Origin: Nymphaea colorata
Lineage: Eukaryota > Streptophyta > Magnoliopsida > Nymphaeales > Nymphaeaceae
DNA length: 64,000 nucleotides
Direction: 5' to 3'
NCBI RefSeq assembly: GCF_008831285.2
Contig: NC_045142.1
Span: 6,021,501-6,085,500, forward strand
Of this stretch, positions 13,176-24,065 are shown piece after piece (position 1 is the stretch's first letter; every line of letters begins with the position of its first letter). The translations under genes and the position numbers were made by a program. The notes under the pieces were generated by a model. The model did no database searches and was not told where the DNA came from. It saw only the letters and a program-made list of their open reading frames with translations.

Positions 13176-13568
13176 TCAACCTATGGTATAGGTTTCGTTT
13201 ATTACCATTTGCAGTCTAAATGAATAGTCTACTAAAACTGCGCGCTCGGAGATGACAGACGACCGGAAGGCAGTTTCAAGCCCAACTTCTTCCTTATTAC
13301 ATAGTACTACGTAGTACGCCCATGACCGGAAGGCAGCTTCTCTAATGTCCCGGACCCAATGCTCCTTCATATGCGGCTTCCACAAATGGTGGCTCCTGCA
13401 TCTGTCCCTCATGGAACTTGAAGCTCCAGCTATGTCACACAGTCCAGCATGAGATAACCTCCCAAGAATGGATTCAGGACCGATTCAGGCAGATCAAGTA
13501 CCGATGTCTCCTCCATGGTCTCCTCAATGTGTTTGGTCCTTGCAGAGATCTTTTTCTTTGACGACATC
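13176..13568 (-). pseudogene. F-box protein fragment, frameshifted
   Basis: From the ATG at 13568 the frame reads MSSKKKISARTKHIEET, then the F-box start SVLDLPESVL, and soon stops. A one-base shift near 13474 restores a frame reading SILGRLSHAGLCDIAG, then MRDRCRSHHLWKPHMKEHW and REAAFRSWAYYV. That order (LDLPE...L, GLC..A, LRDRC.SDHLWE.HMK..W) is the N-terminal F-box region of the plant At2g26850-like family, from memory. The similarity then fades and a stop comes at 13176. The frameshift looks like loss of one G within the F-box itself. The long C-terminal region of the family is absent, so this is a truncated pseudogene. Confidence 0.7.
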
Positions 13569-13590
13569 TTTGGAAATAGTTTGATACCAT

Positions 13591-13815
13591 GAAGGAAAAT
13601 GCAAGATAGAACGGGAAGAGTGATCAATGAAGGAGGATTCTATTTTTCTTCTTCCTCAAAGCAATTCAATGCTATACAAGAGAACTATACAGTTGAAGTT
13701 AACCACAATGGTTAACGGTTAATCAACAACTAATAGCATGGGTTAAAACAGAATGAGAATCATGCTGTTAGGGGATTCTGATTCTAGAAGAAAAATTATT
13801 TCAGAAACTTTAACA
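13591..13815 (-). mobile_element. Possible Ty1/copia-type LTR
   Basis: On the minus strand a ~225 bp segment starts TGTTA, ends TTCA, and is followed directly by TGGTATCAAA (13590-13581), close to the TGGTATCAGAGC primer-binding site of many plant copia elements. Its interior resembles a copia LTR in style (GTATAGTTCTCTTGTATAG). No second LTR, gag or pol was found nearby. Only the 3' border (CA then PBS-like motif) is reasonably supported. Confidence 0.4.
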
Positions 13816-13819
13816 TAAA

Positions 13820-16800
13820 ATATCTCATTGTCTGGAATCTTCAGTTAGTGACTCCACCACTTGATCTTCATGAAGGTGCGTATCAGACCCAATGCCTTTT
13901 CTCGGAGTCTCCTCCCAGTGGAAACACCCGATTATAATCCCTGTTCTGGCCTACCGACTCTATTTTCCAATGGACCCGACCGTGACCCCTGGTATCTAAA
14001 ACAAAGAGATGCCGTTTCTCCGTGACTGATGACGCAAATGCAAAAATGCTTGGCAGAACAGCACCAGTAAAGGTTCATCTGATTCCAGACAGGCATGTGA
14101 ATGCAGGAACTGCAGAGGCAGAGGTATGAAGAGCAACAAGAAAGGCAGGCAGGATATCAAGAAGAAAAGCATTGGGTAAAAGGAGATTTCTAGAGATGCT
14201 GATGATTTTCATAATAGGTTGTCTCGAAAGTGAAAATATCAAGTACAAGTAGTGGCATTACACAAAGATACTTGATAAAAAAAAAAGAAGAAAAAGTAGG
14301 AACACACTGTAAAAACAGTGGAACAACCGAGGTCTTTTGGTGCAAAACTAAATCCTGGATCATGGGGATTGAATAGAGGTAAAGGGAAAGATAATGCTGA
14401 TTGAACAAAAGTAACCGTCAAAGTAAACCTCACTAAAAGGTGTCCTTTTGAAAAAATGACCATCCAGAGTGGACCTAGCAATTAACAAAGAGAGAAATAT
14501 TTGGTCTCTCGTTGCAATCAAATTTTACTTGGGAATACCTCCAATCTTCTCATAGAATGCATTGGAGAACCATTAAATCAAGCAGCACTACAACCACCAC
14601 AAGTAGAATAGTATAAAGAAAAACAAGATCACAACATAGGGTTCAGACGCCGGTGTACTAAGAGCTGGCAAAAAGGAAGGATGTCAAAGATGTCAATCAA
14701 CTGAGCAACACTAAAGAGTGGATGGTTAATGTCTCCTACACATGTAACCTTGAAGCTATTATAAAATCAATCAGTAGTTACAGACTCATCACATTATATT
14801 GCATCTTAAAGAGAAAATTAGTCAACTAGCAAACCTACCTCACAAACACTTCGTCAAAATCACAATATAAAAGGACGTCAGCAATGGACAAACAGTCTAA
14901 TCAAGAAAAGCAAATCGTTCTCAATTGTTTATAGATAAGGACAGGATCAGCTGTACATATATGAGGTATCAACTGAGACTATACAGGGACACAAAGTTAA
15001 TTAGTTCATTATGAATTACGAGTAATTGAATTAGTCTAATAAATGCAACCCTATGAGGACAAACTAGTGAACTATGTTCAGAAGGCTCATAGTCTTTTAA
15101 TTTTATCAATGTGTACCTTCCCAATCCTGGGAAAAATGACTTTGTAAGCCCAGAAAGGGAAAAAGTCAAAAACCCAGTTTCCAGTACAGGGGCACACAAA
15201 GGCAGTGGAACTTGATTCAATTTTTAACACCAATAACATCTGCAACAGTGCACCAGACTGATGTATGAGACCCAAGTCGGTCAATGTGCTTTCCAATGCT
15301 AGAACCATGTTAGCCATGCTCAAAATAACATTTACATGTTGAATTTTTCTGTGACATACACAGAGAGTGAACCTTAATTAGAACAAATGTGTTGGTTGAT
15401 ACAATAAATTACCTTTGAGCAGTCCACGGGAAATTATCTCAGAACAGATTATCGTTATCAGTGACAATAAGATAAAAGCATGCCCAACAGAACCAGATTA
15501 GTGTGACTAATAAAATTCCTAAAGCAACAAGGCAAGAAGCAGAAAAGAGTATCGGTCAAATGCAGGGACATTTCCATTACCAACACACTGACGTAGACAC
15601 AAACATTTCCTTGAAAAAAAAAAGAGTGGGCTGATTTTTTCTCTGATATTTCATCAGATCCATGTAGCATCTCTAGCAGGTAATGTCAAATATGTATCGA
15701 ACGAAAGAGAGCAAAATATTAGGTGGTTAAGTGGAAACCATCTCTGGAAGACTTGTTTCAAAAGTTGTATGGCCAAAATTCAACAATTCAATGGTTATAT
15801 CACGTTACCATGATTAGCTCTTGAAATGAATCCGTTGATGAGTCGTAGCCTAGTTGCACCAAAATGACATGGAGAAGACATAAACAAATCAAAATACTGC
15901 CCATGGCATAAATAAAATACAACTGATCAATAAATATATGATAACCGAAATGGCCTAAATGACAACCTTGCAGATGGCCAATAAAAAGATAAAATCGAGA
16001 AAAGGAATATCAACAGATGATAAGTCCAGGAAACTCGAAGAATGAAGAGAACTTCGTGGGAAAGCAAGCCTTCTAGTGTTAAATATAATGTTATAGTAAA
16101 GCGGGTGTTTTTTCTGTTATTTGTAATGTTTAGCAAGAGAAGTAAATATGAAACAAAAAAAAGAAGAAGAAAAGAAACAATTTTGAACTGGAGGTCAATT
16201 TCTAAGTGCAAAAGTTCTCCTCCATGCATTGATCTTCCCATTAACCTCCAACAAAGGTAGATAAAAGCAGTTAGGAAATAGATCAATTGCTGGCTGCTTA
16301 CCAAGTACTTGTTCGAGCCAATTTGCTTCCCACACACCTGAAGTAATCAAACAAATATATGCCAAACATTAGCTTTGGACTAGAGCAAAAAGAAAACAAA
16401 GAAGACATTTAGCCTCCCCAAACTGTCGCTTGTTGCAAATAACCCCACACAAAATATAGTATCTCTTTTTGTTTCTCCACATTCTGAACAAAATATAAGG
16501 AGCTCATCGCCTTACAAGTGCACACTAGAAGTCATGCTAGTTAGGAGAACGAAGCACATGATTTGGCTATCTAAACCCTTGACCCAAGGTTTAGCATATG
16601 ACTTTAATTAACTTCTTGATTCTTGTTTTTACAACAATGCAAATTAAGGTATGTGAGAGAAATGCCTTGAAATTTTAACACATAAATATTACACGAGTAC
16701 AGCTAGATCAAGTTTCGAATACAATGTGCGGTTAATGCTGAGAAAAGTTCAATTGAAAACATCTTAATCCAACCTTAATCATTCTAAAACATGAAAACGC

Positions 16801-16900
16801 ACACCAGTCATGGATTGATAAGCGCAAGGCAAATGCATAATCTGCAAACTGTGCACGAATTACGAAATAACTTTACATTGTGAAGTACATGTACAGGAAA
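13820..16900. other. Gene-free intergenic DNA
   Basis: Both strands carry only short, unrelated open frames. A small minus-strand segment at about 16299-16337 has acceptor- and donor-like borders and reads VCGKQIGSNKYL, but no partner exons were found. Confidence 0.45.
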
Positions 16901-16924
16901 ACTCCTGCGATGGGAGAGTCCAAC

Positions 16925-16930
16925 TTTATT
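16925..16930 (-). terminator. Candidate poly(A) signal for the 158-aa gene
   Basis: AATAAA on the minus strand lies about 80 bases downstream of the stop of the 158-aa membrane protein. Confidence 0.45.
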
Positions 16931-17010
16931 GAAAACAAAATTTGTGTATAGCGAATACATTCAAAATAAACATTTACATTGCTTTTTTTTTCGACACACA
17001 AAACAAGAAA

Positions 17011-17487
17011 TCACAAAACCGAAGGATTTGCAGTTTTACCCTTGACAAGAACCACTGTCAACAGTGCAGCGAAAACAACGGAGATAATTGCAGACGAGAT
17101 GGACAACAACACTCTCATCACGGTCTTCCGTAAGAAAGAGCACGTGGAGTAGACAGCCATGGCGAGAAGGAATCCCACAAAGATTGCAATGGCGTAAGTG
17201 GCAAAGCTAGTCCATTTCTCATGAATGAGGGAGGATGGCAGACTTGCTAGGCTGAGGCCGCCCGCAAAGGACAGCACAATGTTCAGCTTAGACCACGAGG
17301 CATAAGTGGCCACCTCTTTGTCCCGGCTGGGTTCGTTTTCTCCTGCGCGAAGAGGAAGACAATCAACGGCGAGATCAGGACTCAGACACCTCAGCAAGAA
17401 GACGAGGAGCTGAAAAGTCTTTTGAAGGAGATGGAGAGCTGCTTCCCCTGCACGTTTAACCCATGCCATGGCCGAATCTGCATTCAT
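17011..17487 (-). CDS. Small membrane protein of unknown family, 158 aa
   Basis: Intact single-exon frame from MNADSAMAWVKRAGEAAL to KTANPSVL. A hydrophobic/amphipathic helix spans residues 17-33. Three probable membrane segments follow at about 68-84, 92-118 and 125-148, with a charged loop (GENEPSRDKEVAT) before the first. Support for a real gene: a TATA box at a sensible distance upstream, an AATAAA about 80 bases past the stop, and a related N-terminus in the divergent frame at 18263 (MAW..R..E.AL.LLQ). I do not recognise the family and assign no function. An in-frame second ATG (Met7, before AWV) aligns with the relative's start and could be the true start. Confidence 0.6.
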   Translation of the reverse strand: MNADSAMAWVKRAGEAALHLLQKTFQLLVFLLRCLSPDLAVDCLPLRAGENEPSRDKEVATYASWSKLNIVLSFAGGLSLASLPSSLIHEKWTSFATYAIAIFVGFLLAMAVYSTCSFLRKTVMRVLLSISSAIISVVFAALLTVVLVKGKTANPSVL

Positions 17488-17782
17488 TTTCCTGTTCTAA
17501 AACGAAGCACACAGCCTTGAAATGACCAGACAAAGAGGGCAAAATAGAAGTAAGATTGAGGAAATAAAAGACGCTGAAGAAGGAAGAAAAGCCCACAAAA
17601 ATGGAGCAAAACAGAACAAAACCTCGATGCAGAGGCGGGCTCGCTCGCTCTCCGGGCACTGGAGCTACTCGTCCAGGATACTCCGGAGATTGATAGAGGC
17701 GGTGACGGCTCGCTAGCTCTCCGCACCGGAACTAGGTGGTGTTGGAGAGAGGGGGATGTAGGTGGTGTTGGGGAGAGCGGAG

Positions 17783-17789
17783 CTTTATA
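17783..17789 (-). promoter_or_regulatory. TATA box of the 158-aa gene
   Basis: The minus strand reads CCTATAAAGC about 300 bases upstream of the coding start, which would leave a 5' leader of roughly 265 bases. The leader has short CT/GA-rich runs. Confidence 0.5.
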
Positions 17790-17917
17790 GGTGGGGGAAA
17801 CAATTCGGTATTTTCTAAAAATTGGTGAAAGAAAATGAGAGTTTCTCCTGAGCCCGTTTGATGTCGTCGCGGAAGCGAGGGAAGGAAAAGCAATGAAAAT
17901 CTAAGACGGTAAAACCC

Positions 17918-17947
17918 TTGAGATTGAGATTGAGATTGAGATTGAGA
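17918..17947. repeat. (ATTGAG)n hexanucleotide repeat
   Basis: About five units of attgag in the shared upstream region of the head-to-head pair. Confidence 0.9.
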
Positions 17948-18059
17948 GAAAGCAGTTGGACCTCCCACGATCAAAATTCCTACCTCTGCCCCTACCGATT
18001 GCTTGAAACAAATAAGATCGATGCCCAGCAATGGAACATGGGGATCCTACCAACGTGGT

Positions 18060-18215
18060 CATCTGCTGAATTATAATCCTTAGACCTTTGAGAGAGAGGG
18101 AAAGAGAAGGTCAATATGCTGAACCATAATCCTTGGAACTCTTGAGAGAGAAGGTCAATCTGCTAAACTATAAATCAAGGACCCTAGAGAGCTCTGAGAG
18201 AGAGAGAGAGAGAGT
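18060..18215. repeat. Three-copy ~50 bp tandem repeat upstream of the plus-strand relative
   Basis: The units begin at about 18060, 18112 and 18156, each with (c)aatNtgctgaa-cataatcctt, a short spacer, and a run of GA dinucleotides. Copies 1 and 2 read TATAATCC and CATAATCC where copy 3 reads TATAAATC. Confidence 0.8.
18169..18175 (+). promoter_or_regulatory. TATA-like box in the third tandem unit
   Basis: TATAAAT lies 88 bases upstream of the ATG at 18263, well placed for transcription of the plus-strand reading frame. Confidence 0.4.
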
Positions 18216-18262
18216 AGTTTCCTAGCTCCGCTCCCTATCTATCAATATGTATTTCATATTTG

Positions 18263-18574
18263 ATGGCTTGGACAACTCGTGTTGCAGAGACAGCCCTCTC
18301 CCTTCTCCAAGGTCTGATTTCACTGTTCGAACAAACCATTTCCTGTTTGCAGGACAGTTGCCCAGACGAATCCCTTCTGGTTCACAGTGGAGGCAGTGAT
18401 TCCTCACCCAACACCTGCAACCCAGACGAGAAGGCATTGCGGATGAAGGCGTGGAGGAGGTGTCAACAGCCATAGGTGGCCGGAGCCTCAAGGACGCCAA
18501 CCGAATCCACGATAAGCGATGAAGTTGTGGTTGCAGATCTCTTGTGGAGAACCATCTTCAATGTCAAAAAGTGA
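18263..18574 (+). pseudogene. Diverged relative of the 158-aa protein, apparently frameshifted
   Basis: The ATG at 18263 opens MAWTTRVAETALSLLQ, related to AMAWVKRAGEAALHLLQ of the divergent neighbour. Its own frame stops at 18473-18475. Coding-like sequence continues in the +2 frame from about 18430 (EGIADEGVEEVSTAIGG, then RSLKDANRIHDK). It then returns to the first frame at 18515 (SDEVVVADLLWRTIFNVKK) and ends at TGA 18572-18574. Two compensating shifts, or a short unrecognised intron, would be needed to read it as one protein. No membrane segments like those of the neighbour follow the shared N-terminus. Family unknown; a broken gene is the simplest reading. Confidence 0.45.
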
Positions 18575-18962
18575 AAGCGACCGTGGTGGCTACACTAGAT
18601 CGAGAGCAACTCGACTGGCAAGTGACAAATTCTAATATTCTGCCTTTTTCTATGGAGCGACAAATTCTATTTTGTAAGGATGTGTCTTGTCCAGTATTTT
18701 TTTCAAGTAGGGGATCGATATATTTTAAAAAAAAAAAAGTTATACAAAAGTTAAAAGTTTGAAAAATATATTCTTTGTAAATAAATTCCGAAAGTACACC
18801 AACTCTTGACATCTGGGTACCTATTGACCGTCTAAATAAAAAGAGGAGTCCAGTTGTCATTTTCAAAAGTACACTTTTTTTTTTTTATAGAAGATTCTTA
18901 AAATCCTCCAATACCACCTTCTTCTTCTTTTTCTTTTTCTTGGGTGGATGAGAAGAGAAGGT

Positions 18963-19253
18963 AGAAAGTTGTGCTTGGTGGACGCACTCACTCGTTGCAA
19001 GAAGTTTCAAGAGCAGAAAATTAATTGTTGCAAATGGTTTTTCGTTTTCTTCAATTTCAAGTGAATGTTACCCGGAAATTATACTGCAGTGGACATCTTT
19101 TTCCAAACCTGGAAAGCTTTCCGGCGTAGCGAGCGCTTTCTCCACTTCGTCTCTTTATAATTAAAGCAAGACGGTTCAAAAGCATTGGACCGCTAAGTGG
19201 TTGGGGGTTCTTCAGTAGTCGCGGTCTTTTTCTCCCTCGCTTTCTTGTTTTCG
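18963..19253 (+). repeat. Long inverted repeat, left arm (~291 bp)
   Basis: It begins gaaagttgtgcttggtgg and ends tttcttgttttcg. Nearly the whole arm reappears reverse-complemented at 19961-20254 with a few scattered mismatches and 1-3 base indels. The loop is about 700 bp. Similarity stops sharply outside gaaagttgtg. I found no target-site duplication, so a Mutator-like element with long terminal inverted repeats is possible but unproven. Confidence 0.9.
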
Positions 19254-19960
19254 TGGATTCTCTTTCTTTTTTGGGCAATCCAACACCTCCACTCCACTGA
19301 TGGGAGAGTCTCTTTTTCCCTTCTGTTCTGTGTCGCTGCCATTGCTATCGGTGTCCCTGCCATCCCTTCAGTGGATTGACAGAAGAAAGAATCCACTATA
19401 AAAGTTGAAACCCAACTTATCAAGATGGTGTTTGCAAATTGAAATTGATCATCACGATCTTAGGTATATCACTAATCCAAATATTTCTCTCGAATAATTT
19501 TGAAGATGTTTGATATGGTAGCATGTAATTAGTTCCTCACATACTCAGGCTAGGTCACCCCCGATCTCAGATGCAGGGACTTGAGTCTAAGGTTGTAACT
19601 ACCCACGCCACAAAAGCTGATGAACGAACGGCATAAAATGAGAAATGCAGCAGTTTTTTTCTTTCTCTTCCTAGTTTTCTGCCGGCTCTTTTTTGCTTGG
19701 GAACAGTAAAGAGGAACGGGAACGACGAAACTAGTGTATCAAGAAAAAGCAGAAATACTTGCGTTGGTGAGTGCAGCTAGTGGAGGAGAAAATGAGGCTA
19801 AACCCTAAAAAAATTTTTTGCTCCAAGAAGCATTGCAGAGTCCGACGAGAATTCGTAACGTGACAAGAAAAGAAGAAGAGAAGGAGGAGGGGAACTTTAA
19901 CTTATCTTTCCGGCTCCTCCGGTATGCCGTCCAAGAACGATCGGAGAAGGGATCTTCCTT
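19254..19960. other. Spacer of the long inverted repeat
   Basis: About 700 bp with no recognisable transposase or other coding region. Confidence 0.6.
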
Positions 19961-20254
19961 CGAAAACAAGAAAGCGAGGGAGAAAAAGACGGCGACTACT
20001 AAAGAACCCCCCCCAACCACTTACCGGTCCAATGCTTTTGAACCGTCTTGCTTTAATTACAAAGAGACGAAGTGGAGAAACCGCTCGCTACGCCGGAAAG
20101 CTTTCCAGGTTTGGAAAAAGATGTCCACTGCAGTATAATTTCCGGGTAACATTCACTTGAAATTGAAGAAAACGAAAAACCATTTGCAACCATCAATTTT
20201 CTGCTCTTGAAACTTCTTGCAACGAGTGAGTGCGTCCACCAAAGCACAACTTTC
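19961..20254 (-). repeat. Long inverted repeat, right arm (~294 bp)
   Basis: Reverse complement of 18963-19253. It starts cgaaaacaagaaagcgagg and ends ggtccacc-type sequence followed by aaagcacaactttc. Open frames across both arms and in opposite strands are by-products of the symmetry. Confidence 0.9.
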
Positions 20255-20299
20255 GGCAAAATCGACCTCATTGACCCATCACAATTGAAACAACCAGAA

Positions 20300-21253
20300 G
20301 CAATCTTGTTAATAACCTAACATGGCTTCATGCCAAGCCCAAAATTCGACATAAAAAGATATTAACATCAGATTCAGATTTGTAGCAAGTTTAGTTTCAA
20401 CTTTCCAATAAACAATTTTAACGTTGGTTCTCGACATATGATAATGTGTATGGATTTGGTTTAAAATTCAGGTTTGGATTTAGGATTCCGTTTAAAACTC
20501 GAATTTGGATTCATATGTTGCCTTTCAAAATTGGGTTTTAACCGGATTAGGATTATGAAGATCAAAATTAATAAAGTATATAAATTATAAAATCACATGA
20601 ACCAATGAAAATCCACACACTCTCTCTTTCCTTCTCTCCAATGACCCTAAGTCCCTAACAGATAGATATACTCTCTCTCTCTCTCTCCCTCTACACACAC
20701 AAACAAATGCCTAAAATATACATAATGCATATTATGAAAATTCAATCAGTAAGAAAACTTAATCAAACAATCACAATAAAAAAGAATTAATGAATGGGAA
20801 ACTTAAAACTTAGTTCAATTTGTTAATGAACAAAACACTACAAAACAATAAATGTTTGACTTAGGGCAAAGATCAATAGACATTTTATGGTGGACATAAC
20901 CCTTTCTTTAGTGAGAGCTCTCAACCACCATACACATAAACACATACACATATAAATATATATAAGACATTGTAGTCCTCCAACCGTCTGACCACTACAA
21001 ATACATGGAGCTGTGTAAAGATTCTTCCACCGATGTAGCCATCCAGCCTTTTACACGCAACCCGAGCCCAAGGATGGAGGAATCCATATTTTCTATAGAA
21101 GATACAAATTCTTCTATACAGCTTTATATATACATAGAAAATAAAGATTCCTCCACCCTCAAGTTGCTTGTCCAAAAGTCCTCGAGTTGTAAAACAACAT
21201 TTGAATAATTAATTTTAATAGATTTGAATTTTCTCTTTTATCCAAGTTCCTTG

Positions 21254-21288
<35 letters not shown>

Positions 21289-21490
21289 GAACAAGGAAAA
21301 GGCCAATGACACCGTGCCTTTACTCAAACTCTACAATACAAGCAAGTCAACCTCCATGGAGTTAGTGTCTGGGATGATCATTAATTCAATATTAATTATT
21401 TCAATGCAATAGCAATATCTACTATATGGGGTACCTTTGAAATTAGTAGGTCTAGATAACTTAAAGGTAGCCGATCGTAGGATGCGAGCA
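20300..21490. other. Gene-free AT-rich DNA with short microsatellites
   Basis: It contains a CT run near 20668-20688 and (TA)n(TG)n at about 21253-21289. No protein or RNA gene was recognised. Confidence 0.5.
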
Positions 21491-21493
21491 CTG

Positions 21494-21925
21494 AACTAGG
21501 GCTGTTCAACGGATCGGGCTAACCCAAGCTGTACTCAAACTCACTCGTAAATTTGACTCGAACTAGATACCTAAACAAGTTGAGCTCGAGTTAAGAGGGT
21601 TCGGCTTGGTTAAAGTCAGTTAAGCTTTTGAAAGAAATTATATAGAATATGTTATGTAAAACTATGTAAAAGGTAGATTGCTCAAATAGGTATGCAAGTG
21701 ATTAGGTTGATAAAATTATCTAAAATACTTTTTGAATTAAATGTTTGGCTCGCCGAACCTCGAGACTCGAATAGAGCAGAATTCGAGTTTTAAGAACACG
21801 AGCCGAGTTGAGCTCGAGCTAATGAAATCATACTCGAGTCAAGATCGAGTTTCATTCATGACACTCGAGCCCATTTTGAACTGACTCCACCGAGCCCGAA
21901 CTTGCTCATGAACAGGCCTATATTA
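21494..21925. repeat. Decayed repeat rich in gagctcgag-type motifs
   Basis: It repeatedly uses aactcgag, gagctcgag, ctcgactcg and related strings around an AT-rich middle. Similar blocks occur at about 35755-35935, 36405-36485, 43390-44190 and 48355-48560. No coding capacity or termini were identified. Confidence 0.5.
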
Positions 21926-21929
21926 AGTT

Positions 21930-23236
21930 GATACTGGACCATTTAGTTGGGTCGGGTTGACGTTGTCAGGAGAACGACATCCGGTGGGAGAGTTCAGAGG
22001 ATGGAACAAGAGAGTAGGTGGACCCTTGAGGTCCTACTCATCTGTCGCCCAAATTTTTTTTATGAAGCACTAAATATATAGTCAACAAATTTTAAATTAG
22101 TCTTAAGGTAGTTACTCAAGGTTTCGTGGGACTGTCTTATATAAATGGATTATAAATTGCTCTATGGAAACCCAAAACTTAGAATGTATCAGTTTTAGGT
22201 CAAAGCACATAAAAAATAGTAAACCTTCTAGGTCAGTAAACAAACAAACACTACCGAATGTCATATTGATAGGGCAGAGGAAGCATGATCTGTTCAATTA
22301 GAGACACATGCTTATACATCTATTATATCAACAGAAAGGAAAAAATGAAAGAAAAATAAGTAGTATTGTCGAAGATACTGCTCTTGCATTCATATTGAAG
22401 TAAAATATGGATGTGAAGTCCCCCCGTCCCCTCTATGTGAGAGCTCGGATTCAAGATGACCATTTTCTTCTTCTTCTCACAGTATGAAATCTTCAGATTG
22501 TCCACGTTTCAAGGCCTATAGAATCATAAAGATACAAGATTCATAAAAAGCCCATGAATTTTAAGTAACTATATTGGATTTTAGGAGCCAACAGAGCTAG
22601 TTATCAGAACCTTAAATTTGTGGGAAAAGGCACAAAAATCATAATCTACCGACACAAACACACACAAGGGAACTACATGCTGCGAAGATCATAAGCCGCA
22701 CTGTTCAGGTCTAATGCATGGCTATAGGAACTCGCTTCTCATGTAAAACACAACCATTCTACGGGATGATAAGAACAAGAACAGATAGTGAAAAAGACTG
22801 CTGCCTTTTGTGGGAGGAATACGACCTTAGCACTCAATGCAGATGTCTCATGGTAGAGGGTTTGCCACCTGCATTCATTGATGATTTGCAGTGTTTTTAA
22901 TGAGAAAACTTGCAATGGGTATTTGTTTATTTCAGACCATATCACAGCGATTCAGAGGATTATGCTTCATTTCGGCTTTCATTCCAGAAATAGGCCTCAA
23001 TTTTCTTAATTTCCTAAAAGATTTTATGCTTTGGACATGGAACAACGAGGTGCGTTACAAAGCTTATGTTTATTAGTTTTTTCATGGTCAAGAACTTAGT
23101 GAAATCCAAAAATCCTTCGATAGGCATTCATGGCTTCTATTTTAGTTAATTTTAAATATTAGATATTGTTTTGTTTCCTATAATTTGCTACGCCACTTTC
23201 TTGGCTACTTTCAACCGAAGAACAAAAGCAAATGTC
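21930..23236. other. Gene-free intergenic DNA
   Basis: Short open frames only; none is supported by similarity, splice structure or a convincing start context. Confidence 0.45.
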
Positions 23237-23244
23237 CCTACAAT

Positions 23245-23424
23245 CAGGGGCGGAACCAGGATTTTCTTCAGGGGCGGGCAGTTTGACCTCTAGATCTAGG
23301 TAGAGCTAAACTGAATTCTAATACAAAAAATACATTTTGCAATTAAAAAATATTATTTTTTTCAATGTAAAAAAAAAAATCATTGGCTGGGGTGGGGCCA
23401 TGGCCTAGGCGGCCTCCGCCCCTG
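23245..23424. mobile_element. hAT-type MITE, copy 1 (180 bp)
   Basis: Terminal inverted repeats CAGGGGCGGA and TCCGCCCCTG enclose 180 bp with no coding capacity. The element is flanked by a perfect 8 bp duplication CCTACAAT (23237-23244 and 23425-23432). CAGGG ends plus an 8 bp duplication are the hAT superfamily signature. The interior is an AT-rich middle and the string ggggtggggccatggcctagg near the right end, both shared with the copy at 62445. Confidence 0.93.
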
Positions 23425-23879
23425 CCTACAATATGTCACAGTGTTGCTTTTACGGGGTAGTAGTTTGCAGCAAATGAGAAGGTTCTTGTCAGAAATTCAG
23501 CCAAGTTACAAAAATCCTAATTAAGAACATCCGGGTATTGATATTTGTGTTTTGAGACATATTGATCGTTTTGTTATTTTTGTGAGGCACCATCAAGAGT
23601 AAAATTATAAGCTCCTAAAAAGAAGTTTCAAAGAAGAAATCCGATTTATTATACCTTAGAGTTCATCCCTCATAATAGGTTTGCAAGGAGCATCTCACTA
23701 GATAAGTACTCCAGAATTTCCCCAAAGCAATGAACGAATTTTGCTTTGTAAGACTCTGCAATTTACGAGACCGAATTTTCTTTACATGAACTTATGTAAC
23801 TGAAGTGAAAAAGGTTGCAAGATCATCGTTATTAACACGCAGTTATGCTCGTGATTAGATACGAAGATGTACATGTGTT

Positions 23880-24045
23880 CAGGGGCGGAGGGAGGGGGGC
23901 CGCTCGGGCCATGACCCGGGTGAGCCCAGGAATTTTTTTTTTTTTTTTTACATTGAAAAATTCAAAATTTTTTAGTTTGACCCGACCGGTCGCTTCTCGT
24001 CGCTCTTCTTGGCCCGACCCTGGCTCGGGCCGAGTGGCTATTGAA
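23880..24045. mobile_element. Truncated relative of the hAT-type MITE
   Basis: It begins caggggcggagggagggggg, like the left end of the MITE 450 bp away, and has the gggccatgac motif and a T-run. No matching right end or duplication was found, so the element is broken or belongs to a related family. Confidence 0.45.
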
Positions 24046-24065
24046 CAACTAAAACTAGAGATGAT

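Noticed and set aside
19535-19620. tRNA or SINE-like box B (ACTCAAGTCCCTGC on minus)
   Set aside because: No box A at a proper distance and no cloverleaf.
19818-20160. Basic open frames on the right arm of the long inverted repeat, and their mirror on the left arm
   Set aside because: They arise from the inverted-repeat DNA, contain no recognisable domain, and differ between arms.
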